Shown: positions 32,874 to 39,880 of the stretch, piece after piece
Layout of the letters: each line of letters begins with the position of its first letter
Position numbering within the stretch: the stretch's first letter is position 1
Source of the DNA: a virus
IMG/VR virus record: IMGVR_UViG_3300019776_000860
Coordinates: 1 to 54,941 of that record
Direction: 5' to 3' (one strand)
Length of the DNA stretch: 54,941 nt
Program-made: the position numbers and the translations under genes
The notes under the pieces: model-generated
What the model saw: only the letters and a program-made list of their open reading frames with translations
Told to the model about the DNA's origin: nothing
The model's database searches: none

Positions 32874-34148
32874 ATGAAAATCAGAAAATATCTCTTATCA
32901 ACAATAATACTTAGTTGCAGTACTGCCTTAGCAAGTGAAGCCCTACCTGTTGCATCAGGTTTAAACATTAAATTTGGAGCTTTTGCTGCTTTTGAAAGTG
33001 GATTTAGCAATCAGGGTAAACTAAAAGGCTCAGAGAAGAATATATCGGCAAATAAAGAAAAGTTTGCTTTCTTCAATAACACTGCTTTTGTTGCTAATAT
33101 TTCCAATACTTCTGACGATATTACTTATGGTGCTAAAATTGTACTTGCTCCAACAACAAAAAGGAAAGTAAACAATGATTATAATGGTTCACATGTATTT
33201 TTAGAGCACGAATTTGGTAAGATTGAAGCAGGTTCACCTATTCCTGTTGCAAGAAACATGACTGTAAATGATGGAGCTATACCTGCAAACTACATAAAAA
33301 CAGGTATAGAGTATTTAAAACAAGGTAAAAAGGCAAATCCATCATTCTTAACCTCAGAAGAAACTATACTTGGTGATTCAATAACTGCCGGTTTAGATTC
33401 TGCTACTTATAGCAGTGAACCACCAAGAACAATAAATTATTACACCCCTAAATTTGCTTTGAGCGAATCAAGTAAATTACAGTTTGGTATCTCTTATACT
33501 CCCGATTCGGCTAATACTGGTATAGATAAACCATCTACTAAATCAGATGGCATAACAAAATACGCAATAGAAGAGCAGGATTTAGAGAGATTTGAAATTG
33601 ATAAATCAATTAAGGATGCGCTAACTGGTGGGATAGTATTTGAGCAAAAACTAACGGAAGAAGCAGAATTAAAGCTGGCTCTGACCGGTGAACATGGTAA
33701 ATCCGCTGGTAAAATCAAGAAATTTGCTAATAAAGACGATCAGAATCCACTTGCATATAAATTAAGTGACTTAAAATCTTATAATATTGGCGCTGAATTA
33801 AAGATTGGTGATTTTAAGTATAATGCTTGCTATGGTTCTTTTGGCAAAAGCTTAACTAATAAAGAACTACATAAAGCCGGTAATAAGTCCCATTATTACA
33901 ACGCGGGTATTAGCTATACTTATAATAAAGCTACGACAACTTATGTAGGATATTTTGCTTCTGATAAGTTTAAAAATAAGGTAAATTCTGTTAAATTAGG
34001 AGTAAGTCATATACTTGCACCAGGACTTAAACCTTATGCTGAAATACATGCCTATACTCTTAAAGGTAAGCCTGAGTTCTATTCAGAACTAAAGGCAAGA
34101 AAGGTAAAAGGTACTGTAGCTCTAGTTGGTGTTAAATTATCTCTTTAA
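32874..34148 (+). CDS. Outer-membrane porin, gram-negative type
   Basis: 424 residues with a clear signal peptide (basic MKIRKYLL, hydrophobic STIILSCSTALA, cleavage near ALAS). Mature part alternates polar and hydrophobic residues in strands: LNIKFGAFAAFESGF, AFVANISNTSDDITYGAKI, HVFLEHEFGKIEAGSP, YNAGISYTYNK, VALVGVKLSL. This is the alphaproteobacterial trimeric-porin style. AAAGGAG lies before the ATG. It is the only plus-strand gene set amid minus phage genes and is probably lysogenic cargo that changes the host surface, perhaps against superinfection. Confidence 0.85.
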   Translation: MKIRKYLLSTIILSCSTALASEALPVASGLNIKFGAFAAFESGFSNQGKLKGSEKNISANKEKFAFFNNTAFVANISNTSDDITYGAKIVLAPTTKRKVNNDYNGSHVFLEHEFGKIEAGSPIPVARNMTVNDGAIPANYIKTGIEYLKQGKKANPSFLTSEETILGDSITAGLDSATYSSEPPRTINYYTPKFALSESSKLQFGISYTPDSANTGIDKPSTKSDGITKYAIEEQDLERFEIDKSIKDALTGGIVFEQKLTEEAELKLALTGEHGKSAGKIKKFANKDDQNPLAYKLSDLKSYNIGAELKIGDFKYNACYGSFGKSLTNKELHKAGNKSHYYNAGISYTYNKATTTYVGYFASDKFKNKVNSVKLGVSHILAPGLKPYAEIHAYTLKGKPEFYSELKARKVKGTVALVGVKLSL

Positions 34149-34167
34149 TTAAAAACAAGATTTTAAA

Positions 34168-34452
34168 ATGAACAAACAAGAATTTATCGACCATATAGCA
34201 GGTCAGCATGGATGTACCAAAAAAGAAGCTGAAAAGGCTATTGATGTATTTACTTCTTCGGTAATTGATGCCTTGGGAGAGGGAAAGGAAATATCCCTTA
34301 TTGGCTTTGGTAATTTCTCCGTAAGCAAGGTTGAAGCAAGAAATGGTATTAATCCAAAAAGTAGAGAAAGTATAAAAATAGCCGCTTATAACCAACCAAA
34401 GTTTAAGGTAGGCTCAAAACTTAAAGATGCTTGTAACAAAAAATCTCGTTGA
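34168..34452 (+). CDS. HU/IHF-family DNA-binding protein
   Basis: 94 residues, normal HU length. MNKQEFIDHIA, KKEAEKAIDVFTSSVIDAL, ISLIGFGNFSV, and the arm region ARNGINPKSRESIKIAA lacking the usual RNPQTG form (here RNGINPKSRE); end FKVGSKLKDA. Bends DNA; may serve as an architectural factor for plasmid replication, packaging or promoter control. Nineteen bases after the porin, so probably co-transcribed with it, which is an unusual pairing. Confidence 0.92.
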   Translation: MNKQEFIDHIAGQHGCTKKEAEKAIDVFTSSVIDALGEGKEISLIGFGNFSVSKVEARNGINPKSRESIKIAAYNQPKFKVGSKLKDACNKKSR

Positions 34453-34521
34453 CCTAGAATATGATTTTATGTATGTTCTCTAACATAATTTTTTCATAAT
34501 TAATCATATTTTTCCTGTAGA

Positions 34522-34568
34522 CGTACCAGTTTTTTGCATGAATTTTTAAACTGGTACGACTTTTTTTA
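34522..34568 (+). terminator. Terminator of porin-HU operon
   Basis: CGTACCAGTTT (34522-34532) pairs with AAACTGGTACG (34548-34558), followed by ACTTTTTTT. Eleven-base stem; a strong plus-strand terminator. Confidence 0.88.
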
Positions 34569-34579
34569 AGTACGTGTTG

Positions 34580-35020
34580 TCAATTCTCCAATTCTTTTAA
34601 TTGTTTAGCTAGGTTTTTACATTCATTAGTTACATATTCAATATCTCTATACACTTCTTCATGAAAAGATTTAACACCTGGTACTAAATCACCAGCATGC
34701 CCACAATCAAAACCTACTACAAAAGAGGCGTACTCATCTATAAAAAGATTAGGACGTTTTTCATGACGTTTAATTCTTTTTGCATTTGCATAAGTTACTC
34801 CTCCGTGAACGTCTAGATTAAGGAAAAATTCATTGTCAACATTTGTTTTACCATACAATTTATGCTCCTTAGGTAACTCTACATATCCGCATAAATGTTT
34901 TAATTCTGGATGCCGCTGTATAAAACATCTGTATCCCGTATCCTCATCAATAAATTCTAAAAAATCAGGTTCAGTTTCCCAAGGACGGGTCTTAGGATTA
35001 ATATGGGGTTCAAAGCACAA
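34580..35020 (-). CDS. Conserved phage protein, C-terminal part, no ATG
   Basis: 146 residues if started at TTG (35020). Contains CGYVELPKEHKLYGK, DVHGGVTYA, FVVGFDCGHAGDLVPG and a helical end, a pattern common in phage hypotheticals of unknown role. The only possible start is TTG, and the upstream frame GGDLCFEPHINP continues the sense of the protein. One extra C in the C4 run at 35023-35026 would fuse it in frame to the 35184 gene (about 201 residues). Confidence 0.65.
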   Translation of the reverse strand: MCFEPHINPKTRPWETEPDFLEFIDEDTGYRCFIQRHPELKHLCGYVELPKEHKLYGKTNVDNEFFLNLDVHGGVTYANAKRIKRHEKRPNLFIDEYASFVVGFDCGHAGDLVPGVKSFHEEVYRDIEYVTNECKNLAKQLKELEN

Positions 35021-35184
35021 ATCCCCGCCGATAAACCGTAATACTCTGTAAGACTTTTATAATAAAGGTTTTGGACCATTTTCATGGTATTAATTGGACC
35101 AGTGTGAAGGTAAAGGCCATTTGCCGCCACTTCTAAATCTGGGTCTAGTTCAACGTGTACAATAATTTTTTGTTCTTTGGTCAT
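34957..35184 (-). CDS. N-terminal piece of the same broken gene, or a separate small gene
   Basis: 75 residues from the ATG at 35184, which overlaps the stop of the previous gene (ATGA). Begins MTKEQKIIVHVELDPDLEVA, continues to YYKSLTEYYGLSAG, then leaves frame into ICALNPILILRPVLGK. It overlaps the 34580-35020 gene by 64 bases, more than any sound pair here, which argues for a one-base deletion after GLSAG. Confidence 0.5.
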   Translation of the reverse strand: MTKEQKIIVHVELDPDLEVAANGLYLHTGPINTMKMVQNLYYKSLTEYYGLSAGICALNPILILRPVLGKLNLIF

Positions 35185-35480
35185 CCTACTACCTCCCAAT
35201 CATTAGATAAAAGATCTTCTACTTTCAATGTAACTAGCCAATCATTTACATAAATTGCCTTTTCAAGTATTTTGTCTTCTTCATTTTGATATTTTCTATG
35301 TTGTGCTTCCTCATCTAAATATTGTGCATAAGATTTTCTAGAATCAAAAACAAACTCTTTTTCAAAACGACCAAACAATATATCGTTATTATTGCAATAA
35401 ATATAATGCGTGTGATGCCAAGTTTTACGTTTTATCTTTTTAGCTTCGTTAGCTAATCTTACCGCTTCAATTATGTTCAT
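35181..35480 (-). CDS. Tad2/DUF2829-like protein
   Basis: 99 residues. N-terminus MNIIEAVRLANEAKKIKRKTW and C-terminus VEDLLSNDWEVVG match the DUF2829 pattern (short N-helix with GKK-xRRKxW, closing L...DWEVV). Tad2, a member of this family, binds a Thoeris signal nucleotide and blocks that defence (established knowledge); here the function is inferred. The insert between (YIYCNNND ... YAQYLDEEAQ) is longer than usual. Related proteins: 35485-35934 and 38628-38924. Confidence 0.6.
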   Translation of the reverse strand: MNIIEAVRLANEAKKIKRKTWHHTHYIYCNNNDILFGRFEKEFVFDSRKSYAQYLDEEAQHRKYQNEEDKILEKAIYVNDWLVTLKVEDLLSNDWEVVG

Positions 35481-35484
35481 TTTT

Positions 35485-35934
35485 CTACCACCTCCCAGTC
35501 ATTGACAAAAAATTATCTTTTGATATATAAAATAGATCCACAGATTCACTATAGTATCCATTTGAAATACCGAACCAAGTTATATCCACGTACCCTTTAA
35601 TCGTCGCTAACTTATAAAAAGTCCATGTATAGGAATCACTGTATGGGAGGACTTCATTTTCACTTGAATTACTATTCTCTTCCGCTTTTAAAATAGGAGT
35701 GTTTAATAAATCTTCAAAATTACCGCTTACCTCTTTTATCTCAACATCTTCGCAACAGTCCTGTTTATGCCCCATGAAGTACAAACCATCTTTTGTTTTA
35801 AAGACAATTATTTCTCTATCTCTATTCACCCTGAAACGGGTGATATCAAGGAAAACTTGACCATATAAACTTTTAAAGTCTATACTTTCTTGACAATTGT
35901 CCCATGCTATAGTTAAAGCTTCAATAATGTTCAT
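35485..35934 (-). CDS. DUF7448-like domain with Tad2-like ends, frame break near the C-terminus
   Basis: 149 residues from the ATG at 35934 (GGGAGT upstream). N-terminus MNIIEAL as in Tad2-like proteins; then GLYFMGHKQDCCEDVEIKEV, GNFEDLLNTPILKAEE, WTFYKLATIKGYVDITWFG and SNGYYSESVDL, a pattern I recall as DUF7448. The annotated end is NFLSMTGRW, but the -1 frame after TTTTTTG reads VNDWEVVEK and stops on the next gene's ATGA, giving the family ending. Programmed -1 shift or one lost T. Confidence 0.65.
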   Translation of the reverse strand: MNIIEALTIAWDNCQESIDFKSLYGQVFLDITRFRVNRDREIIVFKTKDGLYFMGHKQDCCEDVEIKEVSGNFEDLLNTPILKAEENSNSSENEVLPYSDSYTWTFYKLATIKGYVDITWFGISNGYYSESVDLFYISKDNFLSMTGRW

Positions 35935-35938
35935 TTTT

Positions 35939-36295
35939 TTACTCCCTGTTATCATACTCAAACATTACTCTCTTATTTGCTGTTATTTGTATGAAGTCTA
36001 TATCCTCGCTTTCATATAAATAAGTAAATGTATCACTTACCAGAAATGTAAAGCAGTCTATAAATATTGCAAAGTTCAGCGTTTGATTAAACCCGTACTC
36101 ATTACTATTTTTAAAATGTATTTTATAATAATCGGTTTGAATTTTATTACCCTCTAATACTATTCCATAATCAGCAACCAGTTTACATATAGCAATATTA
36201 GATGTTTTATTATAATTTGAATTTAAAGCTTTAGAAAATTTATTAATCTTAATTGCCTTATTATCTTTATCCCATATATCTATAAATATATTATT
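35939..36295 (-). pseudogene. Open frame of 118 codons without a start codon
   Basis: Reads FIDIWDKDNKAIKINKF, AICKLVADYGIVLEGNK, YYKIHFKNSNEYGFNQT, TFLVSDTFTYLY, ending ANKRVMFEYDNRE before TAA at 35941-35939. Codon use and balance look protein-like, yet no ATG, GTG or TTG stands near the start; ATA occupies the likely start. It is in frame with, and directly after, the stop of the pentapeptide gene. Either decayed or started at a rare codon. Confidence 0.45.
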
Positions 36296-36634
36296 TTACT
36301 TCCTCCCAGTCATATTTCTAAAAAAATATGCTTCTCTAAAATCCGCTCCTAGACAATACGCTCCATTTAAATTAGCCTCTTTCGCATCGTGCCTATAGAC
36401 AATTACATCAACAAAATCAGAACTTCTTAAATCAGTGTTTTTTAGATTTGTTCTTCTTAAATCAGCTCCTCTAAAATCTGCATATCTTAAATCAGCGTTA
36501 CTTAAATCTAATTTTTTTAAATTTGTATAACTAAAATCTGCTCTTTTACCTTTAGCATAATTACTTTCTAACCATATCTTATGCTCTTTTATCATGTGAT
36601 CGACTTTATCTTGGGTTAGTTTTTGACATATCAT
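36296..36634 (-). CDS. Pentapeptide-repeat protein
   Basis: 112 residues. After a helical N-terminus, repeats of A(D/N)LxX: RADFSYTNLKKLDLSNADLR, YADFRGADLRRTNLKNTDLR, then KEANLNGAYCLGADFREAYF. This makes a right-handed beta-helix; some such proteins mimic DNA and bind gyrase. The end FFRNMTGRK may be a frame error: the -1 frame reads KYDWEEVK and stops, resembling the DWEVV ending of neighbours. ATG overlaps the stop of the previous small gene. Confidence 0.8.
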   Translation of the reverse strand: MICQKLTQDKVDHMIKEHKIWLESNYAKGKRADFSYTNLKKLDLSNADLRYADFRGADLRRTNLKNTDLRSSDFVDVIVYRHDAKEANLNGAYCLGADFREAYFFRNMTGRK

Positions 36635-36768
36635 TTTCTTGTCCCATAATATTTTGTTACTAACAACCTTAGATAATTTAATTTTGTTTCTGTTTGATTA
36701 TCTCCCCAATTATCCATAATATAATCTACTATCTCGTTCTCTAATTCTTTTGTTTTTGTGTTATTCAT
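36631..36768 (-). CDS. 45-residue protein
   Basis: MNNTKTKELENEIVDYIMDN start, WGDNQTETKLNYLRLLVTKY end region; helical. AAGGTAAC before the ATG at 36768, stop overlapping the pentapeptide gene start (ATGA). No family recognised. Confidence 0.6.
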   Translation of the reverse strand: MNNTKTKELENEIVDYIMDNWGDNQTETKLNYLRLLVTKYYGTRK

Positions 36769-36812
36769 TTTGTTACCTTATTTTAAAAATAACTGTACTT
36801 TGATCGCTCGTT

Positions 36813-36932
36813 CTACTTCTCGCATAATATATCACCTATACACCCTTCTATCCATTCGTAAGCTTCTTTTTCTCTTTCCTTATCTTTAGCCATTTCTCTA
36901 CATTCTTGCTCTAATTCTTTATTACGACTCAT
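36813..36932 (-). CDS. 39-residue charged peptide
   Basis: MSRNKELEQECREMAKDKER then an aromatic/acidic part with WIEGCIGDILCEK. Charged helix with three cysteines; preceded by AAGAAGAAATT. A real small gene by spacing and ribosome binding site, function unknown. Confidence 0.5.
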   Translation of the reverse strand: MSRNKELEQECREMAKDKEREKEAYEWIEGCIGDILCEK

Positions 36933-36944
36933 AATTTCTTCTTT

Positions 36945-37094
36945 TTAAAACATTGTGTCCTTTCCTGTAAGATCACGTAATTCTTTACGTCCTTCTTCTT
37001 CCATATATTCTTCCATTTCTTCATCAGTAAAGTCTCTAGTATGAGAGCAACCAGAAAGAACTAGCATGAAAGTTATTAAGATTATTTTTTGCAT
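36945..37094 (-). CDS. Small lipoprotein
   Basis: 49 residues. MQKIILITFMLVLSGCSHT is a type II signal with lipobox LSGC (Cys16). The mature part is acidic (DFTDEEMEEYMEEEGRK). Likely anchored in the inner or outer membrane. In a phage a small lipoprotein could be an outer-membrane spanin or an exclusion protein; no partner was identified, so this is a guess. Confidence 0.7.
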   Translation of the reverse strand: MQKIILITFMLVLSGCSHTRDFTDEEMEEYMEEEGRKELRDLTGKDTMF

Positions 37095-37103
37095 TCTAAA
37101 TTT

Positions 37104-37430
37104 TTACTCTAACGAAAACATTTCTATTAAAACATTAGATATATTTTTCTGTGTAGAAAAATGAATAGTATCAAGTTTTTTGATCATTCTTGTTTTATCT
37201 ACAGTTCTGATCTGATCTAATGCAACCGCATTTTCTACTCCTTTTAAAATAAATGACACTCTTGTAGGAGCTTTTACCCCTTTAGTTGTTAATGGAGCAA
37301 TTATTACAGTATTTAACCAGTGCATTTCATTAGGAGAAATTATTACACATGGTCTAGTTTTATTCATTTCGCTACCAACAGTAGGATTTAAAGTTACCAA
37401 CCAAATATCAAATTGTTTAAATATCTTCAC
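37104..37430 (-). CDS. mazF: MazF/PemK-family toxin
   Basis: 108 residues from the GTG at 37430 (VKIFKQFDIWLVTLNP), overlapping the antitoxin stop. Family motifs: GSEMNKTRPCVIISPNEM, NTVIIAPLTTKG, RVSFILKG, and ALDQIRTVDKTRM. MazF cuts mRNA at short sequences. Toxin-antitoxin order antitoxin first, as usual for mazEF. Confidence 0.9.
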   Translation of the reverse strand: MKIFKQFDIWLVTLNPTVGSEMNKTRPCVIISPNEMHWLNTVIIAPLTTKGVKAPTRVSFILKGVENAVALDQIRTVDKTRMIKKLDTIHFSTQKNISNVLIEMFSLE

Positions 37431-37662
37431 ACCAACGCTCAATATCAAATTCTAGAAATTCTAAATCAACGTCAACTTGATCATGATATTTTGAAAAAAA
37501 CTCATTCCAACCTTTACGTAACTTCTTTTTAAGAGGAATAAGCTGTATCCCTTCTTCATTTTCTATTAAATCTAAACCATCTTCAAAATGATATTTGTTT
37601 ATAATATTTTTAGATAATCTAATTCCTTTGGAATTTCCTATATTTATTAAGTGCATCGGCAT
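37417..37662 (-). CDS. mazE: MazE-like (AbrB-fold) antitoxin
   Basis: 81 residues. N-terminus HLINIGNSKGIRLSKNIINK is the swapped-hairpin AbrB/MazE DNA-binding fold; the acidic C-terminus (YHDQVDVDLEFLEFDIERW) should wrap the toxin. A 13-base palindrome lies upstream and is the natural operator. Confidence 0.9.
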   Translation of the reverse strand: MPMHLINIGNSKGIRLSKNIINKYHFEDGLDLIENEEGIQLIPLKKKLRKGWNEFFSKYHDQVDVDLEFLEFDIERWCEDI

Positions 37663-37676
37663 TTTTTATTTATTTG

Positions 37677-37707
37677 ATATAAGTAATTATAAAGTAATTA
37701 CTTATAT
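37677..37707. promoter_or_regulatory. mazEF operator palindrome
   Basis: ATATAAGTAATTA (37677-37689), 5-base loop TAAAG, perfect complement TAATTACTTATAT (37695-37707). It ends 15 bases before the mazE ATG, so bound MazE/MazEF would block transcription. Confidence 0.75.
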
Positions 37708-37826
37708 TAGTCAACTAATTTATACTACAAGAAAAGATAAAACATAAGAGTAAAACTAGCATAGATAATTGGAATGGGTTATTGGACATTGGAGGATTTA
37801 AAAACTGCTAATTTTTTAAGTGTCCC

Positions 37827-37842
37827 AAAAACGGCCGTTTTT
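37827..37842. repeat. 16-base perfect palindrome AAAAACGGCCGTTTTT
   Basis: Lies between mazE and the HTH gene 37851-38213, close after that gene's stop on the minus strand, with T5 on either side. Works as a short bidirectional terminator (stem ACGGCCGT is self-complementary but without a loop) or as a binding site. Confidence 0.5.
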
Positions 37843-37850
37843 CTTGTACT

Positions 37851-38213
37851 TTACCAATCATAAGGGTTCTTAAGTTCACGCACAGCTCTTTTCTCTTTCT
37901 TCCGAGCTAGCATTTCGTAAAACTTCTTAACTGGGTCTTCTGCTTCTTCATGAGAAAAATAATTACTTGGTCTATCTTCAAGGTATCTTTTTTCTTCCTT
38001 TCTATTGTACTTTTGAGTGCTTTTAGACTTTCGAGAATAATGATAAGTTAGGCTATACTTTTGTATATACTCGTTAAAAGCTTTTATATGTATTCCAAGA
38101 GTGTGAGCTACAGCTGACTTAGACTCCCCACTTTTTAACAACTCTTGTATTGCTTCAGGAGTATAGTTTTCTAAAATTAATGCACTTTTAGTACTATAAT
38201 ATTTCTTACTCAT
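37851..38213 (-). CDS. HTH-like small protein
   Basis: 120 residues. Residues 17-60 look like a helix-turn-helix: YTPEAIQELLKSGESKSAVA then HTLGIHIKAFNEYI. The rest is basic and charged. ATG overlaps the previous stop by eight bases. Phage regulator or terminase-like DNA binder; not assigned. Confidence 0.55.
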   Translation of the reverse strand: MSKKYYSTKSALILENYTPEAIQELLKSGESKSAVAHTLGIHIKAFNEYIQKYSLTYHYSRKSKSTQKYNRKEEKRYLEDRPSNYFSHEEAEDPVKKFYEMLARKKEKRAVRELKNPYDW

Positions 38214-38418
38214 TCTTAGTCGTGTTCTTTTTTGCTTCTACTCGATCATTCATTAATTTTTCTACACGTGAAAGTCTATCGTGTAAAAGATCACTTACTT
38301 TTGCAAGTTTTTTTATTAATTGATCCATAGTACTTATGCAATCAAATACTCCTTTTAATACCCATAATATAAGTATTATAAAACCTACAATTACCGCAAC
38401 TATTAAATTTAAGAGCAC
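38206..38418 (-). CDS. Small membrane protein with coiled coil
   Basis: 70 residues, GTG start overlapping the previous stop. LLNLIVAVIVGFIILILWVL is one transmembrane helix, followed by a helical, heptad-like cytosolic or periplasmic part (MDQLIKKLAKVSDLLHDRLS). Holin-like in size and topology, but one helix only; function unknown. Confidence 0.65.
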   Translation of the reverse strand: MLLNLIVAVIVGFIILILWVLKGVFDCISTMDQLIKKLAKVSDLLHDRLSRVEKLMNDRVEAKKNTTKNE

Positions 38419-38624
38419 AATCTATATCCTCTCTGCTTTCTTCGTTTTTTAATATCTTCTATAATTAGCTCTATATCCTGCTCATCCTTAGAAGCTACAA
38501 CTTTGTAATTTCCTAAGTTACCGCCTATTCTACCCCATGCACATATTATATCTATTGTCCCAAATAGTGTAGGTTGGAATATTATCCTATAATATCTATT
38601 TTCTTTGATCCAAAAAAGAGACAT
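38409..38624 (-). CDS. WGR-domain protein
   Basis: 71 residues, the WGR domain alone: YYRIIFQPTLFGTIDIICAWGRIGG then KRRKQRGYRLCS. WGR domains occur in PARPs and in phage and plasmid proteins and bind nucleic acid ends. ATG at 38624. Confidence 0.88.
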   Translation of the reverse strand: MSLFWIKENRYYRIIFQPTLFGTIDIICAWGRIGGNLGNYKVVASKDEQDIELIIEDIKKRRKQRGYRLCS

Positions 38625-38627
38625 AGT

Positions 38628-38924
38628 TTATACCTTATTTTTTAATCTCTTTTTAGGAAGCTTTAATATGGGTAATTTACGCTGAACTAAATTGTCTCTT
38701 GCTATAAAATAATCATATTCATCAGTTACCACCCAATCATTGCTAAAAGCATCTATATTCAACAAAAGGCTATAATTTTTATAAATAGCCTCTCCTGTTT
38801 TATCAAAAATCAATATCCTTAAGCGGTCAGTTTTTTTGTTTTTATAAATACAATAACTTGTGTTTTTCCTCTTAATAGCAGCATCTTTTTCATATACTGC
38901 TTTTATTGCTTCTATGAAATCCAT
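38628..38924 (-). CDS. Tad2/DUF2829-like protein
   Basis: 98 residues. Starts MDFIEAIKAVYEKDAAIKRK and has YCIYKN, a central strand region and DAFSNDWVVTDEYDYF, matching the ends of the DUF2829-like proteins at 35181-35480. A basic tail (KLPILKLPKKRLKNKV) is extra. Anti-defence role is only an inference. Confidence 0.55.
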   Translation of the reverse strand: MDFIEAIKAVYEKDAAIKRKNTSYCIYKNKKTDRLRILIFDKTGEAIYKNYSLLLNIDAFSNDWVVTDEYDYFIARDNLVQRKLPILKLPKKRLKNKV

Positions 38925-38927
38925 GTT

Positions 38928-39131
38928 TTAGTTCTTTATATACTCCTTAATAAAATCTAATATTACATTGGTAACATTAGTCTTATTACGGATAGCTTTC
39001 ACTTTAAGATTGTCCTTTACGGATTCAGGCACAAGTATCGTGATCCCTACCATTTTTTCTTTTACCACTTCTTTAAGAGCTTCTGCCTTATGAAGGTTGG
39101 AATTATTTTTTAGTTTAGGTTTTAAAGCCAT
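38928..39131 (-). CDS. Ribbon-helix-helix partition partner (ParB/ParG-like)
   Basis: 67 residues. Basic flexible N-terminus (MALKPKLKNNSNLHKAEAL) followed by GITILVPESVKDNLKVKA and NVTNVILDFIKEYIKN, a classic ribbon-helix-helix. It overlaps the end of parA by ten bases. In type Ib partition systems such a small protein binds the centromere upstream of parA and stimulates the ATPase. Confidence 0.8.
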   Translation of the reverse strand: MALKPKLKNNSNLHKAEALKEVVKEKMVGITILVPESVKDNLKVKAIRNKTNVTNVILDFIKEYIKN

Positions 39132-39757
39132 TTCATTGCCTCTAGTATTTCATCTCTTATAGAATCTATTTCTAACGTTGCATCGTTAAAAACCTGAGTA
39201 TACACAGTATTGCCCTCGCTTGCAGAAGTTGGATATACCACTCGCTGCGTAGTATATGAATTAAGAACGGGTAGTTCATATTGTTTTAAAGCCTCTACTA
39301 CTTCTTGGCTTAATTTAGTATTTTTAATAACCCTACTAACGACAAAAGCTGCCAATGGCTTACCATTAGCAACGTCCTGTCGCGCTTCGATTATTTCTAC
39401 TAAATCAGATGTTGCCCAGATATCCCAAGGAGACGGTTGGACTGGTACTAAAACAAAATCCGCTATTTTTACAGCAGCAGCAGCGAGTTTAGTTACTGAT
39501 GGCGCTCCATCGATAACAATAAACTCGTAACCTGCTTTTACTGCCTCTATATCACTTGCGAGTGAAACTCTATCTAATCCTATAATCGGGATAATTTTAC
39601 CATCGTTTTCTACATTCCAATCTCTAGCTGATCCTTGAGGATCGCTGTCGACAAGTAATACTTTATGACCTAAGTTCTGTAATGAATGAGTAAGGTTTAT
39701 AGCAATCGTAGTCTTACCACATCCGCCTTTCTGGTTAAGTACTGCTATTATTTTCAT
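39122..39757 (-). CDS. parA: ParA partition ATPase
   Basis: 211 residues, small type Ib ParA without the long N-terminal HTH. Deviant Walker A KGGCGKTTIAI (Lys10, Lys15, Thr16), switch I-like region around VLLVDSDPQGSARDW, Walker B FIVIDGAPS, and ADFVLVPVQPS. It would move plasmid copies apart and is strong evidence that this phage is kept as a plasmid. ATG at 39757. Confidence 0.93.
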   Translation of the reverse strand: MKIIAVLNQKGGCGKTTIAINLTHSLQNLGHKVLLVDSDPQGSARDWNVENDGKIIPIIGLDRVSLASDIEAVKAGYEFIVIDGAPSVTKLAAAAVKIADFVLVPVQPSPWDIWATSDLVEIIEARQDVANGKPLAAFVVSRVIKNTKLSQEVVEALKQYELPVLNSYTTQRVVYPTSASEGNTVYTQVFNDATLEIDSIRDEILEAMKWL

Positions 39758-39880
39758 ATATACTAATATATTAATTTACTGATACTAATATATACGCTTT
39801 GCTGTATATTGCAATATATTAATTTAATAATATTAGTATATATTAGTTTTTATAAACTACAATATATTAGTTTATTAGAA
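39758..39880. repeat. Iteron-like parS/operator cluster
   Basis: Motif ACTAATATA occurs directly at 39762-39770 and 39784-39792 and inverted (TATATTAGT) at 39839-39847 and 39863-39871, with degenerate copies between. It starts at the parA ATG and runs into the end of the methylase gene. A centromere/operator bound by the ribbon-helix-helix protein is the likely function. Confidence 0.65.

Noticed and set aside
39758-39880. AT-rich repeats as CRISPR
   Set aside because: Units are short, irregular and without unique spacers; no cas genes.
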